Source: Dielma fastidiosa
GTDB lineage: Bacteria > Bacillota_I > Bacilli_A > Erysipelotrichales > Erysipelotrichaceae
Assembly: GCF_000313565.1 (NCBI RefSeq)
Contig: NZ_HE578931.1
Location: 26,341 to 90,340 of the forward strand
Direction of reading: 5' to 3'
DNA length: 64,000 nt
Position numbers and translations under genes: made by a program. Below the pieces are notes generated by a model. That model worked only from the letters and a program-made list of their open reading frames with translations, did no database searches and was not told the origin of the DNA. Positions within the stretch are counted from its first letter, which is position 1; every line of letters starts with the position of its first letter. Shown piece by piece: positions 1 to 8,805 of the stretch.

Positions 1-2
1 AG

Positions 3-362
3 CTTCAGGCATGGATTCGCAGCAGTGAGGATGTCGATGGCTGGAATAATGCTTTCCTTGAACATAGGACATTAGTCGCTTTAGAAGATAATAAAATCGT
101 TGGTTTTGCGGACATGACCAATGATGGATTTTTAGATCGGCTCTATGTACATAAGGATTATCAGCATCAGCATATCGGAAAAGCGCTATGTGATGAACTT
201 GAAGCATGGATCTGGCAGCAGGGCGGTGTTAATATCCGTACCCATGCGTCGATAACCGCAAAGCCCTTTTATGAAAAAAGAGGATATAGGGTAATTTGTG
301 AACAATATGTGCAGCGGGAGAACTGCAAGTTAAAGAACTATATTATGGAAAAAACAAAATAA
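3..362 (+). CDS. GNAT-family N-acetyltransferase, 5' end outside window
   Basis: The frame is open back to the first bases, so this is the C-terminal 119 residues of a longer protein whose start lies before the window. The acetyl-CoA binding motif of the GNAT fold is visible as VHKDYQHQHIGKALC (the Q/R-x-x-G-x-G/A pattern), followed by a helix (ELEAWIWQQG) and the PFYEKRGYRV segment typical of the last strands. GNAT proteins move an acetyl group from acetyl-CoA to an amine; the substrate cannot be told. An internal ATG at 114 would remove the beta strands before the motif, so it is unlikely to be the start. The gene ends just before a hairpin shared with the convergent sensor gene. Confidence 0.85.
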   Translation, partial: LQAWIRSSEDVDGWNNAFLEHRTLVALEDNKIVGFADMTNDGFLDRLYVHKDYQHQHIGKALCDELEAWIWQQGGVNIRTHASITAKPFYEKRGYRVICEQYVQRENCKLKNYIMEKTK

Positions 363-391
363 ATGGATGCGGCGTGATTGGCTGCATCCAT
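363..391. terminator. Bidirectional intrinsic terminator
   Basis: An 8-bp stem (ATGGATGC / GCATCCAT, 363-370 and 384-391) lies between two convergent genes. T-rich sequence follows on the plus strand and A-rich sequence precedes it, so it can serve both directions. Confidence 0.7.
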
Positions 392-397
392 CTTTGT

Positions 398-2653
398 TTA
401 TTCTACTATGTATACTGACACATAGGAAGCCGAATCGCCATTATCCCAATTCAACTCCATCTCAACAAAATACTTGCCAGGTTCGTTTGGCAATTCTGCC
501 TGATAATTTTTCGCAAACCCTTTATTCATGAATATAACATGTTCAGGTTCGTTTGGCTCTGCCTTCTTTTGATAGATTGTCAAAGGGATTTCGGTACGCA
601 GCTTTTCATCACTTTTTTGTACATACAGCTTTAAATCTGCATCAATTTGTATATCAGCATACAGCGTTTCCTGATTAAAAACTGTACTTTCCATCAATTC
701 CACAGCTTGTCTGCCGCCTGTTTCATCGACCATATTATCTTCACCAACGTGATAACTAAATGTTTTTATGTAAAGGTCCTGTCCATTTATCTTGATACTT
801 GGGCCATTGATGCCATTTTTAAATTCTGAACTAGAAGGCCGCCAATAAGTTTCTACAACATATTCAATGCATGATATAGCAGAAGCATAATTATATGCGT
901 ACTCTTGCCCATCAAAAAGCATTGTATATTTAGCATAATTGTCAGGGATATAGATTGCTTGACTGCCATTCTTCAGATTAATTCTAGCCTCAATATACTC
1001 CTGATTCTCTGAATGGATATAATTATTATCATCTGTCTGATCATAAAGATAAATACTCATAATCTGATGCATGTATTTTTGAATACTCTCTTGATTATGA
1101 AGAGCTGCCGTAAGATTTGTCTGATTATCTTTATGTGTAATGTCGATATAGTCAATATCCGTAACTTTAAATGGCAGTACATCTTTTAATTGAAAATGCT
1201 GCGCAGTGAGTATTTCATACTTATCATTCTTTAGAATTTCATCAATCGCCAATGGATTTTGGATATACATAACTTGCTCGTTGACTTTTACACATGGGGT
1301 ATCTGTTAAGTCAAAAACAATCCGTTGATCATCTAGCAAAATTTCTACAGTAACTGGGTTAGGCAAGCCTTTGATTGCCTGATGATTCTCTCCACTCAGT
1401 TTTAAATCCATAATCAATTTAAGCCATTTCTCTGCATCGTCTTTAAAATATATATCCTCATCAATTCTCTGAACGAATAGCACAGCTTCTTGGTATTCTT
1501 GATTTTGAATAATTTTTATAAATTCATCATAATCTATGTCTTGATAATCTTCTAAAGAGCGAAATGGTTTATTCACATGTGTACCCAATTTATTCATATC
1601 AAACTCTTGTGCTTTAGCTTCAGGCATTTCTTTATTGCAGGCAACCAAGCTGCCAATTGTCATAGCAAAAATCACAAACAGGCATAATGACAGCTTGCCC
1701 TTTTTCTTATCACGCATATCAAGGTTGTTTACAAATCTCTGTTTAATATGCTTTTTTGATGAAAATGCTGTCGTAAGCGGCTTCGCTGTAAATCGTTTAT
1801 CAATCGCATTTAAGATTGTTTTATTATACGATTTACGATATTCAAAATTATGATTCTTAACTACATCCGCATCGCAGGCAAGTTCAAGATCCTGTGCTAA
1901 TGCGTGGTTTAACCAATGAACCATGGGATTAAGCCAATGCATAGCTGCTGCCAGCATACCAATCATTTTGATCCAGATATCTTTGTTACGATAATGAATA
2001 CATTCATGACGGCAAATGAAATGATACTCTTCTAAAGTGTAATTACAATCTGGGAAAATGAGTATTGGTTTTATCAAGCCTGTCATCATCGGTACGGTAA
2101 CGTATTTCGATTGATAAACATAAACCCTATTTTTAATACCCAACCGATGACCTTCTTCATTCGCAATCGATAGGATAGAACTATTTACCACTGTGGCCCA
2201 ACGTTTCAATTGTATTCTGAAACAGATATAAGTAAGCAACTGTTTGAAGAGTAACAGAATAAATCCTATAAACCATACAATAGCGATGCTATGGTTTAAA
2301 TTGAATCGCTTTACATTTTCCTGCTTTACTGGTACATAATCATTTTCTTTTTTAATGGATGCTGGCGCTGAATTGTATGAATTACCAATGGGGATTTCGT
2401 TCGAGGTCATGATTTGAATATCACCCGTCTTTATCATTGCGGCATTCATATCAGGAGCACTTATTTGTACGATGGGCTGTACAAGTTCAAAATTGATAGG
2501 AAGTATCAATCTTACTGCCAGGATCAGCCAGACCCATACTTTCCACTTTGCAATGAAAACATTGTTAAAGAAACGAGATAGCAACAGCACCAACATGATA
2601 ACAAGCGATGTGGATATGCTTATTTCGATAATTCTAAGAAATAGAGTCTCCAT
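398..2653 (-). CDS. BlaR1/MecR1-like M56 membrane metalloprotease with non-canonical sensor domain
   Basis: A 751-residue membrane protein of the BlaR1/MecR1 antirepressor type. Hydrophobic segments lie near residues 5-28, 38-55 and 120-145. The cytoplasmic zinc protease carries HECIH near residue 216 and a downstream third-ligand segment (LELACDAD). A further membrane segment near 325-345 ends in a lipobox-like SLVACNK. The last 400 residues should be extracellular, and I see no clear penicillin-binding SxxK/SxN/KTG set, so the signal may not be a beta-lactam. The ATG at 2653 was chosen over the upstream TTG at 2659 because GAGGAGG sits 7 nt before it. The repressor gene stops only 2 nt upstream. 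In this family ligand binding activates the protease, which relieves repression by BlaI. Confidence 0.85.
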   Translation of the reverse strand: METLFLRIIEISISTSLVIMLVLLLSRFFNNVFIAKWKVWVWLILAVRLILPINFELVQPIVQISAPDMNAAMIKTGDIQIMTSNEIPIGNSYNSAPASIKKENDYVPVKQENVKRFNLNHSIAIVWFIGFILLLFKQLLTYICFRIQLKRWATVVNSSILSIANEEGHRLGIKNRVYVYQSKYVTVPMMTGLIKPILIFPDCNYTLEEYHFICRHECIHYRNKDIWIKMIGMLAAAMHWLNPMVHWLNHALAQDLELACDADVVKNHNFEYRKSYNKTILNAIDKRFTAKPLTTAFSSKKHIKQRFVNNLDMRDKKKGKLSLCLFVIFAMTIGSLVACNKEMPEAKAQEFDMNKLGTHVNKPFRSLEDYQDIDYDEFIKIIQNQEYQEAVLFVQRIDEDIYFKDDAEKWLKLIMDLKLSGENHQAIKGLPNPVTVEILLDDQRIVFDLTDTPCVKVNEQVMYIQNPLAIDEILKNDKYEILTAQHFQLKDVLPFKVTDIDYIDITHKDNQTNLTAALHNQESIQKYMHQIMSIYLYDQTDDNNYIHSENQEYIEARINLKNGSQAIYIPDNYAKYTMLFDGQEYAYNYASAISCIEYVVETYWRPSSSEFKNGINGPSIKINGQDLYIKTFSYHVGEDNMVDETGGRQAVELMESTVFNQETLYADIQIDADLKLYVQKSDEKLRTEIPLTIYQKKAEPNEPEHVIFMNKGFAKNYQAELPNEPGKYFVEMELNWDNGDSASYVSVYIVE

Positions 2654-2655
2654 AA

Positions 2656-3045
2656 TCAATCCTCCTCGTGAAGATTGTTTAAATAGTCCCTGAGGTCATT
2701 AATATCCTGTTTACTAATCGCTTCATCATTAACCAAAGATGAAACTAGAGATGTCAGTGAATTTCCATAAAACTTTTCAAGCACTGACTTACTTTCAAGA
2801 CTTGAGTATTCTGCTTCGCTAATCAGAACCGAATAAAGGTTGGCTTTCGCTGATTTATCAATTTCAACAAAGCCTTTTTCGCTTAATCTTGTCAGCAAGG
2901 TCAATACTGATGTGATAGCCAACTGCTTCTGCTGGCTTTCTTTTAATTGATTCATCACATAGGCAGCTGTAACCGGTTTGTCAGTCTTCCATAACACCAA
3001 CATAATATTCAATTCTGCTGATGGTAGGCGTTTAATTGTAGTCAT
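2656..3045 (-). CDS. BlaI/MecI-family transcriptional repressor
   Basis: This 129-residue winged-helix repressor has the usual BlaI length. The N-terminal DNA-binding half shows the family pattern LPSAELNIMLVLWKTDKPVTAAYV and a recognition-helix region with SVLTLLTRLSEKGFV. The C-terminal half is the dimerisation domain cleaved in the family after sensor activation. It is directly upstream of the M56 sensor gene, probably co-translated. Two palindromic boxes in its promoter region indicate autoregulation. No beta-lactamase or PBP gene is adjacent, so the regulon is unknown. Confidence 0.88.
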   Translation of the reverse strand: MTTIKRLPSAELNIMLVLWKTDKPVTAAYVMNQLKESQQKQLAITSVLTLLTRLSEKGFVEIDKSAKANLYSVLISEAEYSSLESKSVLEKFYGNSLTSLVSSLVNDEAISKQDINDLRDYLNNLHEED

Positions 3046-3060
3046 AATATCACCTCTTTC

Positions 3061-3105
3061 TTCTACACATGTAGAACTTTATACTTATATTCTACATATG
3101 TAGAA
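3061..3105 (-). promoter_or_regulatory. Twin BlaI-type operators
   Basis: Two palindromes, TTCTACACATGTAGAA (3061-3076) and TTCTACATATGTAGAA (3090-3105), match the TACA/TGTA core of BlaI/MecI operators. Their centres are 29 bp apart, close to three helical turns, so two repressor dimers could sit on the same DNA face. Confidence 0.8.
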
Positions 3106-3135
3106 GATTATATGCAAGATAAATTTACAATAAAT

Positions 3136-3165
3136 ATGAAAAAGGAAGAACAATTCTTGTTCTCC
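3136..3165 (-). terminator. Terminator of the toxin-antitoxin operon
   Basis: Hairpin with arms AGAACAA (3147-3153) and TTGTTCT (3157-3163), extended by GG/CC with a bulge, followed on the minus strand by a T run. It lies 60 bp after the antitoxin stop. A T run on the plus side could make it work in both directions. Confidence 0.65.
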
Positions 3166-3227
3166 CTGCTTTTTACAATTAGAAATTATGTTTATATAAT
3201 CATCAATAATTTAGATTAAATTCATAC

Positions 3228-4232
3228 TTATGAAAGAACATCTAAAATATATCTTCTTAAGCCAGCTTCACATGAAAAATCATAGTTTGCATTCTTTTCA
3301 ATATAGTATGTCCGTATACTCTCTATAGAAATAAGCTCGTTAGACGGAATATTGTCTGCATAACCCATTCTAGCAAGCTGCCAAGGCATTTCACTATGTG
3401 TGATTCTCTCTAACACCTTTCCACTATATTCACCAAATGTATTAACAACCAAATCTATGACTCTTCGCTCATTTTCAGTAAGCTCCTCTTCGGCACCATT
3501 TAATATTGCAAATCTCGCATCTTCAATAGGATTATATTTGAAATCTCTGAACATTTCATATACTTCTGGATATACTGGCCCATGTATCCATGCCTGACAA
3601 TTTTCATAAAACATAGGTCTTTCAATTACTGCATAAGAAACACCCTGAACAAAATAAAGCATTTTCTGCAGCATTAGCGGTGTAACTTCTTCTAGTCTTA
3701 CAAACAAATATGATATAACCCGCAGCATTTTATTCGATACTGAAAATAGATTCTCAAGCTGTGCCGCTGCCTCCATTGACTTACTATATGCTGCTGATGC
3801 TATTTTACTCTTATTCTCCTGAAGCTTCTCTCTCATATAGGTTGGAGAAGACAGAGCCATTCTTATAATATCTGAATATTCTTTCGATGGTATCTGGCCA
3901 GAAAGATACCTTGTTATCGTCACTTCCCCAAAGCCAAGGGCAAGTGATAAGGGGCCTTTGCCAATTTTATAAATTTTCATGAGCTTCTCAATATCATCTA
4001 TAGATACAAGTCCTTCATAAGCTCTGTACTGTGCATCTACCTCATGAATGTTTTTATCAATTAATCCCGGAATGCTTATTTCTTCTCCACATTCATTACA
4101 TATAGCAACTGTGATGCTAAAATTGTATTCTTTACCTTTTATGCTTTTTTTGATATTACGTTTCTGTAAAATATATTCAGTATTTTTGCGGCACATTGTA
4201 CAAAAGTCAGTTCTTTCTTTTTTTACCATCAT
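3228..4232 (-). CDS. MqsA-type zinc finger + HTH + Panacea (DUF4065) antitoxin
   Basis: This 334-residue protein reads as three modules. An N-terminal YgiT/MqsA-like zinc finger uses Cys11, Cys14, Cys45 and Cys48 (CTMC ... CNEC). A helix-turn-helix spans about residues 75-130 (LSLALGFGEVTITRYLSGQ). A C-terminal Panacea domain (DUF4065, SocA-like) spans about 170-330, with TPLMLQKMLYFVQGVSYAV and a GPVYPEVYEMF segment. Panacea domains are reported as promiscuous toxin-neutralising modules, and MqsA proteins also repress their own promoter. The start overlaps the stop of the upstream toxin gene by 4 nt (ATGA); a second ATG follows directly. Function as antitoxin and autorepressor is inferred from domains and pairing. 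Confidence 0.82.
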   Translation of the reverse strand: MMVKKERTDFCTMCRKNTEYILQKRNIKKSIKGKEYNFSITVAICNECGEEISIPGLIDKNIHEVDAQYRAYEGLVSIDDIEKLMKIYKIGKGPLSLALGFGEVTITRYLSGQIPSKEYSDIIRMALSSPTYMREKLQENKSKIASAAYSKSMEAAAQLENLFSVSNKMLRVISYLFVRLEEVTPLMLQKMLYFVQGVSYAVIERPMFYENCQAWIHGPVYPEVYEMFRDFKYNPIEDARFAILNGAEEELTENERRVIDLVVNTFGEYSGKVLERITHSEMPWQLARMGYADNIPSNELISIESIRTYYIEKNANYDFSCEAGLRRYILDVLS

Positions 4233-4633
4233 GATTCCTCCTCAGTCTTTTGAAAATAGTATTTAATCGGATATTGCTGTTCATGCAGTGAAACGATAAT
4301 TACATAGCAGTTATTCATCTTGTTAAATTTTATATATAAAGAAACTGTTTTGCTGATACTGCCCATTCTTTCCAAAAGTATTACATCCTTACCGAAAACA
4401 TACAGCATCTCATGCTCATATCCTATGTGCTCATTTTGCAGCACTTCTGAAAAATCATTCGCAGTCAAATCAAGTAATATATCTTTCGCCTTTGCTTCGT
4501 CTATAATATAGTCCAAAAATAAATTGATGTTATTCTGCTTATTGGAATTACGTTCAATTCTATACTTGTTATTTAGAATCGCTTCTTTTACTTCAGCTAA
4601 GTAAATGCAAATATCTGCTTTTGTGATATTCAA
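4229..4633 (-). CDS. MqsR-like toxin (putative mRNA interferase)
   Basis: A 134-residue protein encoded first in a two-gene operon with an MqsA/Panacea antitoxin. The second half follows the MqsR pattern: a helix and linker (ILLDLTANDFSEVL), then a His-rich stretch (NEHIGYEHEMLYVFGKDV), then two strands with SLYIKFN and YVIIVSLHEQ. In E. coli MqsR the equivalent parts read LSESDFYKS ... VYLKI ... LIVSFKE. MqsR is a RelE-fold, ribosome-independent ribonuclease. The match is by eye and remote, so the toxic activity is inference; the toxin-first gene order agrees with mqsRA. A strong promoter with an inverted repeat lies just upstream. Confidence 0.68.
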   Translation of the reverse strand: MNITKADICIYLAEVKEAILNNKYRIERNSNKQNNINLFLDYIIDEAKAKDILLDLTANDFSEVLQNEHIGYEHEMLYVFGKDVILLERMGSISKTVSLYIKFNKMNNCYVIIVSLHEQQYPIKYYFQKTEEES

Positions 4634-4688
4634 TATTTGTATATCCTCCCGTCAAGCAATGATCACTTTTTACATTTTATTCATCATC

Positions 4689-4728
4689 ATTATACTGTAT
4701 GATAGCTTTTTGTCAATATCCTATCATA
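4689..4728 (-). promoter_or_regulatory. Toxin-antitoxin promoter with inverted-repeat operator
   Basis: On the minus strand a perfect -35 TTGACA (4711-4716) and a perfect -10 TATAAT (4689-4694) are 16 bp apart. An 8-bp inverted repeat TATGATAG/CTATCATA (4698-4705, 4721-4728) encloses the -35, well placed for repression by the MqsA-like antitoxin. The rest of the 4634-4942 gap holds only the purH terminator and no supported gene. Confidence 0.75.
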
Positions 4729-4907
4729 AACTCAAAAAAAACATATTCATTATAAGAATGTCATCTCTAGAAATCACTTCCAAAAGGTGTTTAGATAATC
4801 TGCAGTTCTTGTACCTGCTAAATAATATATATGAATTAAATGCTCTTATAACTAATATTTTTTCTAATTAATACAATATTTTGAAGTTAACTGAATATAA
4901 ATGAGCA

Positions 4908-4934
4908 CTAAAAAAGGCAGAGTTCACTCTGCCT
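4908..4934 (-). terminator. Terminator of the purine operon
   Basis: Perfect 8-bp stem AGGCAGAG/CTCTGCCT (4915-4922, 4927-4934) with a 4-nt loop, followed on the minus strand by a T run, immediately after the purH stop. Confidence 0.85.
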
Positions 4935-4942
4935 CAATCTCA

Positions 4943-6475
4943 CTAATGTTTAAAATGTCTGATACCGGTATAAACCATCGCGATGCCATGCTTATTGCAT
5001 TCATCCACTGACAGCTGATCCTTAATTGAACCGCCCGGCTGAATAATAGCCGTTATCCCAGCTTTAGCCGCTTCTTCAACGGTATCCGGCATCGGGAAGT
5101 AAGCATCTGAACCCATTACTGAACCCTTAGCCTTTTCACCGGCTTGCTCAATGGCGATTTTAGCCGCGCCGACACGATTCATCTGACCCGCGCCAACACC
5201 AACTGTCATATTATCCTTAACTAAAACAATCGCATTTGATTTCACATGCTTTACTGTCTTCCATGCAAACATCAGCTGTTCCAATTCCTGAGCAGTTGGT
5301 TTACGTTCAGTAACGCATGTTAAGTCATTGACTGTAACCAGCTTCAAATCAGCATCCTGAACCAACAATCCATCATTTACATTGGTTACTTTCAGCTTCG
5401 CATTAACATCAAGATCAGTATCCAATGTCATTAAACGAATGTTCTTCTTCTGTGACAGAATCGCAAATGCCTCATCCGTGAAGCCCGGCGCAATAATGAT
5501 TTCAAGGAAAATCTTACTTAGCTTTTCAGCTGTTGGTGTATCCACAACCTGATTGGTTGCTACAATACCGCCGAAAATACTTGTAGAATCAGCTTCATAT
5601 GCCTTATCCCATGCTTCTTCAAGATTCTTGCCAACACCGATACCGCATGGATTCATATGCTTTAAACCTACAACGCAAGGCTGACCAGCGAAATCTTTCA
5701 GAATTTCAATAGCCGCATTGCCGTCCTGAATATTATTGTAGGACAGTTCCTTACCATGCAGCTGCTTCGCATTTGCCAGTGAATACTTCGGATCAGCACT
5801 CTTATAGAAAGCCGCTTCCTGATGAGGGTTTTCACCATAGCGCAGATCCTGTACTTTCTCATAAGTCATCGTGAAATTCTCAGGGAATTTTTCACCTGTC
5901 TTTTCAGTTAGATATTGAGCAATAATCGTATCATAGGCTGCTGTATGACGGAATACCTTAGCCGCCAGTTTTTCTCTGGTTGCCAGTTCAGTATCGCCGT
6001 TATTCTTTAATTCATCAAGCACCAGCTCATAATCCTTAGGATCACAAACAACGGTTAAATAACGATAGTTTTTTGATGCTGAACGCAGCATACTCGGACC
6101 GCCGATATCAATATTCTCGATAATTTCATCATGAGTAACACCGGCTTTTTTTAATGTTTGTTTAAAAGGATAAAGATTAACACAAACAAGATCGATGTAT
6201 TCAATCTGATGCTCCTTCAGCTGTGCTACATGACTTGGATTGTCTCTTACACACAACAGTGCACCATGCACATTAGGATGCAAAGTCTTTACACGGCCAT
6301 CCATGATTTCTGGGAAACCGGTAATTTCAGAAATATTAATTGTCTTGATGCCTTCAGCTTCTAAAGTCTTGGCTGTACCGCCAGTAGAGATGATCTCATA
6401 ACCCAATTCAACAAGTCCCTGTACAAAAGGTACCAGGTTTGTTTTATCTGAAACACTTACTAAAGCTCGTTTCAT
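4943..6475 (-). CDS. purH: Bifunctional AICAR transformylase / IMP cyclohydrolase
   Basis: A 510-residue cytosolic enzyme for the last two steps of IMP synthesis: transfer of formyl from 10-formyl-THF to AICAR, then ring closure of FAICAR to IMP. The N-terminal cyclohydrolase domain (about 1-195) begins MKRALVSVSDKTNL and has STGGTAKTLE and TGFPEIMDGRVKTLHP. The transformylase domain carries LRYGENPHQ and the catalytic KHMNPCG segment (Lys-His). Length is typical. It is the last gene of the purine operon, one base after purN, and is followed by a strong terminator. Confidence 0.97.
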   Translation of the reverse strand: MKRALVSVSDKTNLVPFVQGLVELGYEIISTGGTAKTLEAEGIKTINISEITGFPEIMDGRVKTLHPNVHGALLCVRDNPSHVAQLKEHQIEYIDLVCVNLYPFKQTLKKAGVTHDEIIENIDIGGPSMLRSASKNYRYLTVVCDPKDYELVLDELKNNGDTELATREKLAAKVFRHTAAYDTIIAQYLTEKTGEKFPENFTMTYEKVQDLRYGENPHQEAAFYKSADPKYSLANAKQLHGKELSYNNIQDGNAAIEILKDFAGQPCVVGLKHMNPCGIGVGKNLEEAWDKAYEADSTSIFGGIVATNQVVDTPTAEKLSKIFLEIIIAPGFTDEAFAILSQKKNIRLMTLDTDLDVNAKLKVTNVNDGLLVQDADLKLVTVNDLTCVTERKPTAQELEQLMFAWKTVKHVKSNAIVLVKDNMTVGVGAGQMNRVGAAKIAIEQAGEKAKGSVMGSDAYFPMPDTVEEAAKAGITAIIQPGGSIKDQLSVDECNKHGIAMVYTGIRHFKH

Positions 6476-6476
6476 G

Positions 6477-7064
6477 TTAACACTCTCCTTTTTCTATTTT
6501 TTCACATAACTGATTCAATACTTCAGGATACATCTTATACTCAAGAGCATGCACATGCTCCTCTAAAATCTCAAGTGTCCATTCAGGATCAATACTGATC
6601 TTTTCCTGATGAATAATCGGCCCTGTATCGATGCCCTCATCCAAATAATGCAGTGTAACGCCAGTTTCACTCACCTTTGCATTGTAAGCATCAAGGATAC
6701 TTTGTTTTCCCGGGAAATATGGCAGATACGCCGGGTGCAGATTGACGATACGCTTTGGATACGCGGCAAGCAATACCGGCGACACTATGCGCATATAACC
6801 AGCAAGCGCAATCAGTTCAACCTCTCTCTTACGCAAATATTGAAGAATTTCCTCTTCATACTCCGCTTTGGAAGGGAATGCCTTTGGATTTACATAGACC
6901 CATGGAATCTCTAAACGCTTTGCTCTCTCGATGGCCTTTGCGTGTTCCTTATCCACTACCAGCAATGCTACAGCAGCATTCTTGATTGTGCCGTCATTGA
7001 TACGATTTACGATGTTCTCGAAATTTGTACCGGAACCGGAAGCAAAGACTGCCAGTTTTACCAT
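6477..7064 (-). CDS. purN: Phosphoribosylglycinamide formyltransferase
   Basis: This 195-residue enzyme formylates GAR with 10-formyl-THF, the third step of purine synthesis. The family N-terminus [15 protein letters not shown] binds the phosphate of GAR. Catalytic residues are seen in [12 protein letters not shown] (Asn and His) and in the [12 protein letters not shown] segment with the catalytic Asp. It overlaps the end of purM by 7 nt and is followed by purH after one base, so translation is probably coupled. With PurH it makes this operon a double consumer of formyl-folate. Confidence 0.97.
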   Translation of the reverse strand: MVKLAVFASGSGTNFENIVNRINDGTIKNAAVALLVVDKEHAKAIERAKRLEIPWVYVNPKAFPSKAEYEEEILQYLRKREVELIALAGYMRIVSPVLLAAYPKRIVNLHPAYLPYFPGKQSILDAYNAKVSETGVTLHYLDEGIDTGPIIHQEKISIDPEWTLEILEEHVHALEYKMYPEVLNQLCEKIEKGEC

Positions 7065-8086
7065 TTTAGCTTAACCTCGCCGCTGTCGGTAATCTTACCG
7101 ATAACATAGCTTTCTTCACCGATTTCACTTAACAGCTGCTGAAGCTTCGCAGCATCATCAGCATCAACCGCGCAGACAAAACCAATTCCCATATTGAATA
7201 CATTATACATTTCTTCTTTATCGATATTGCCCAGCTTCTGCAGCAATTCAAAGATTGGTTTTTTAGGGAAAGCATTCACATCAATCTCAATACCCTGTCC
7301 GTCATGCAGCATCCGCGGCAGATTTTCATAGAAGCCGCCGCCAGTTACATGACTCATGCCGTGCAGATCTACCTTGCCAAATAAATGCTTGATGGCCTTC
7401 ACATAGATTTTAGTCGGTGTCAGGATTTCTTCACCTAATGTTTTACCTAATTCAGGCATATATTCATCTAATTTTAATTGATGATCCTTAAACAGAATCT
7501 TACGAATCAATGAGAAACCATTTGAATGGCAGCCGCTGGATGGCAGACCCACTAAAACATCACCGACCTTAACCTTTGAACCATCAATCAAATTCGCCTT
7601 ATCAACGGCACCGACACAGAAGCCGGCAATATCATAATGATGCTCATCATACATATCCGGCATTTCAGCTGTTTCCCCGCCAATTAAAGCACATTCAGAT
7701 AATACGCAGCCGTCAGCAACCCCCTTGACCAGCTGTTCAATTTTCTCCGGATAGTTTTTACCTACCGCTAAATAATCAAGGAAGAAAATCGGTGATGCCC
7801 CCTGCACCAATACATCATTGACACACATTGCCACAGCATCGATACCAATCGTATCATGCTTATCCATTTCAAAAGCCACCATCAGCTTCGTACCGACACC
7901 ATCTGTTCCTGATACCAGCACTGGTTCTTTCATATTCAGCATGCTTAAATCAAACATACCGCCAAAAGCGCCGATAGAATCAATCGCACCCTTAACCTTT
8001 GTTCTCGCTACATGACTTTTAATTCTTCTTACTGACTCATAACCGGCTTCAAGATTCACGCCAGCTTCTTCATAGTGCTTGCTCAT
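7058..8086 (-). CDS. purM: Phosphoribosylformylglycinamidine cyclo-ligase (AIR synthetase)
   Basis: A 342-residue ATP-dependent enzyme that closes FGAM to AIR. Visible marks are the N-terminal [19 protein letters not shown], the GTDGVGTK nucleotide segment, [11 protein letters not shown], the GGETAEMP motif and [13 protein letters not shown]. Length fits bacterial PurM. It starts directly after the purC stop and overlaps purN, inside an unbroken operon. PurM is a homologue of the PurL synthetase half; both are present here. Confidence 0.97.
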   Translation of the reverse strand: MSKHYEEAGVNLEAGYESVRRIKSHVARTKVKGAIDSIGAFGGMFDLSMLNMKEPVLVSGTDGVGTKLMVAFEMDKHDTIGIDAVAMCVNDVLVQGASPIFFLDYLAVGKNYPEKIEQLVKGVADGCVLSECALIGGETAEMPDMYDEHHYDIAGFCVGAVDKANLIDGSKVKVGDVLVGLPSSGCHSNGFSLIRKILFKDHQLKLDEYMPELGKTLGEEILTPTKIYVKAIKHLFGKVDLHGMSHVTGGGFYENLPRMLHDGQGIEIDVNAFPKKPIFELLQKLGNIDKEEMYNVFNMGIGFVCAVDADDAAKLQQLLSEIGEESYVIGKITDSGEVKLKW

Positions 8087-8794
8087 TTATGCTTCCTCTT
8101 TCGTTAAACGTTTGCAGATTTCAATATAAGCCTCTTCTACATTACCCATTTCCCGTCTGAAACGGTCTTTATCAAGCTTTTCATTCGTATCCTTATCCCA
8201 TAAGCGGCAGCTGTCCGGTGAAATTTCATCTGCCAGCATGATATTGCCATCCGCATCTTTACCAAATTCAATCTTGAAATCAATCAAACGAACTCCCACA
8301 CTGTCAAACAGCTTGATCAACAGCTGATTAATCTGAGCGGTAAGCTCCCAAACCCGATTTAATTCTTCACGTGTCGCAATACCCATAGCAATTGCATGTG
8401 TATCGTTAATCAAAGGATCATTTAATTCATCACATTTATAACAGATTTCAAAGATAGGTTCCTTACATGGCACACCTTCTTCAATCCCTAACCGCTTAGA
8501 AGCCGAGCCTGCAAAGACATTGCGGACAATAACTTCCAAAGGTAAGATTTCAACCTTCCTGCACAGCTGATCACGTTCATTCAGCGTTTTAATTAAATGT
8601 GTTTCAATACCGTTATCTTTTAAGTAACCAAAAATCATAGTAGAAATTTTATTATTTAAAATTCCTTTGTTATGAATCTGATCTTTTTTCAGGCCATTAA
8701 ATGCTGTGGCATCATCCTTGTAATGCATGAGAATTTCATTAGGATTCTCTGTTTCATAAATCTGTTTAGCCTTGCCTTCATATAATAGTTTCAT
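8087..8794 (-). CDS. purC: SAICAR synthase
   Basis: This 235-residue enzyme joins aspartate to CAIR using ATP. The N-terminus MKLLYEGKAKQIYET is the family signature, followed by DDATAFNG, the catalytic region EVIVRNVFAGS and the C-terminal LIDFKIEFG and DEISPDSCRLWD motifs. Length matches the short bacterial form. It sits between purL (11 nt upstream) and purM (adjacent). The purB lyase that acts next is not in the window. Confidence 0.97.
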   Translation of the reverse strand: MKLLYEGKAKQIYETENPNEILMHYKDDATAFNGLKKDQIHNKGILNNKISTMIFGYLKDNGIETHLIKTLNERDQLCRKVEILPLEVIVRNVFAGSASKRLGIEEGVPCKEPIFEICYKCDELNDPLINDTHAIAMGIATREELNRVWELTAQINQLLIKLFDSVGVRLIDFKIEFGKDADGNIMLADEISPDSCRLWDKDTNEKLDKDRFRREMGNVEEAYIEICKRLTKEEA

Positions 8795-8805
8795 GTTTTT
8801 CTCCC

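Noticed and set aside
4605..4871. 88-codon plus-strand frame in the gap before the toxin gene
   Set aside because: It starts inside the toxin gene, has no ribosome binding site, and covers the promoter/operator and AT-rich sequence; composition is not coding-like.
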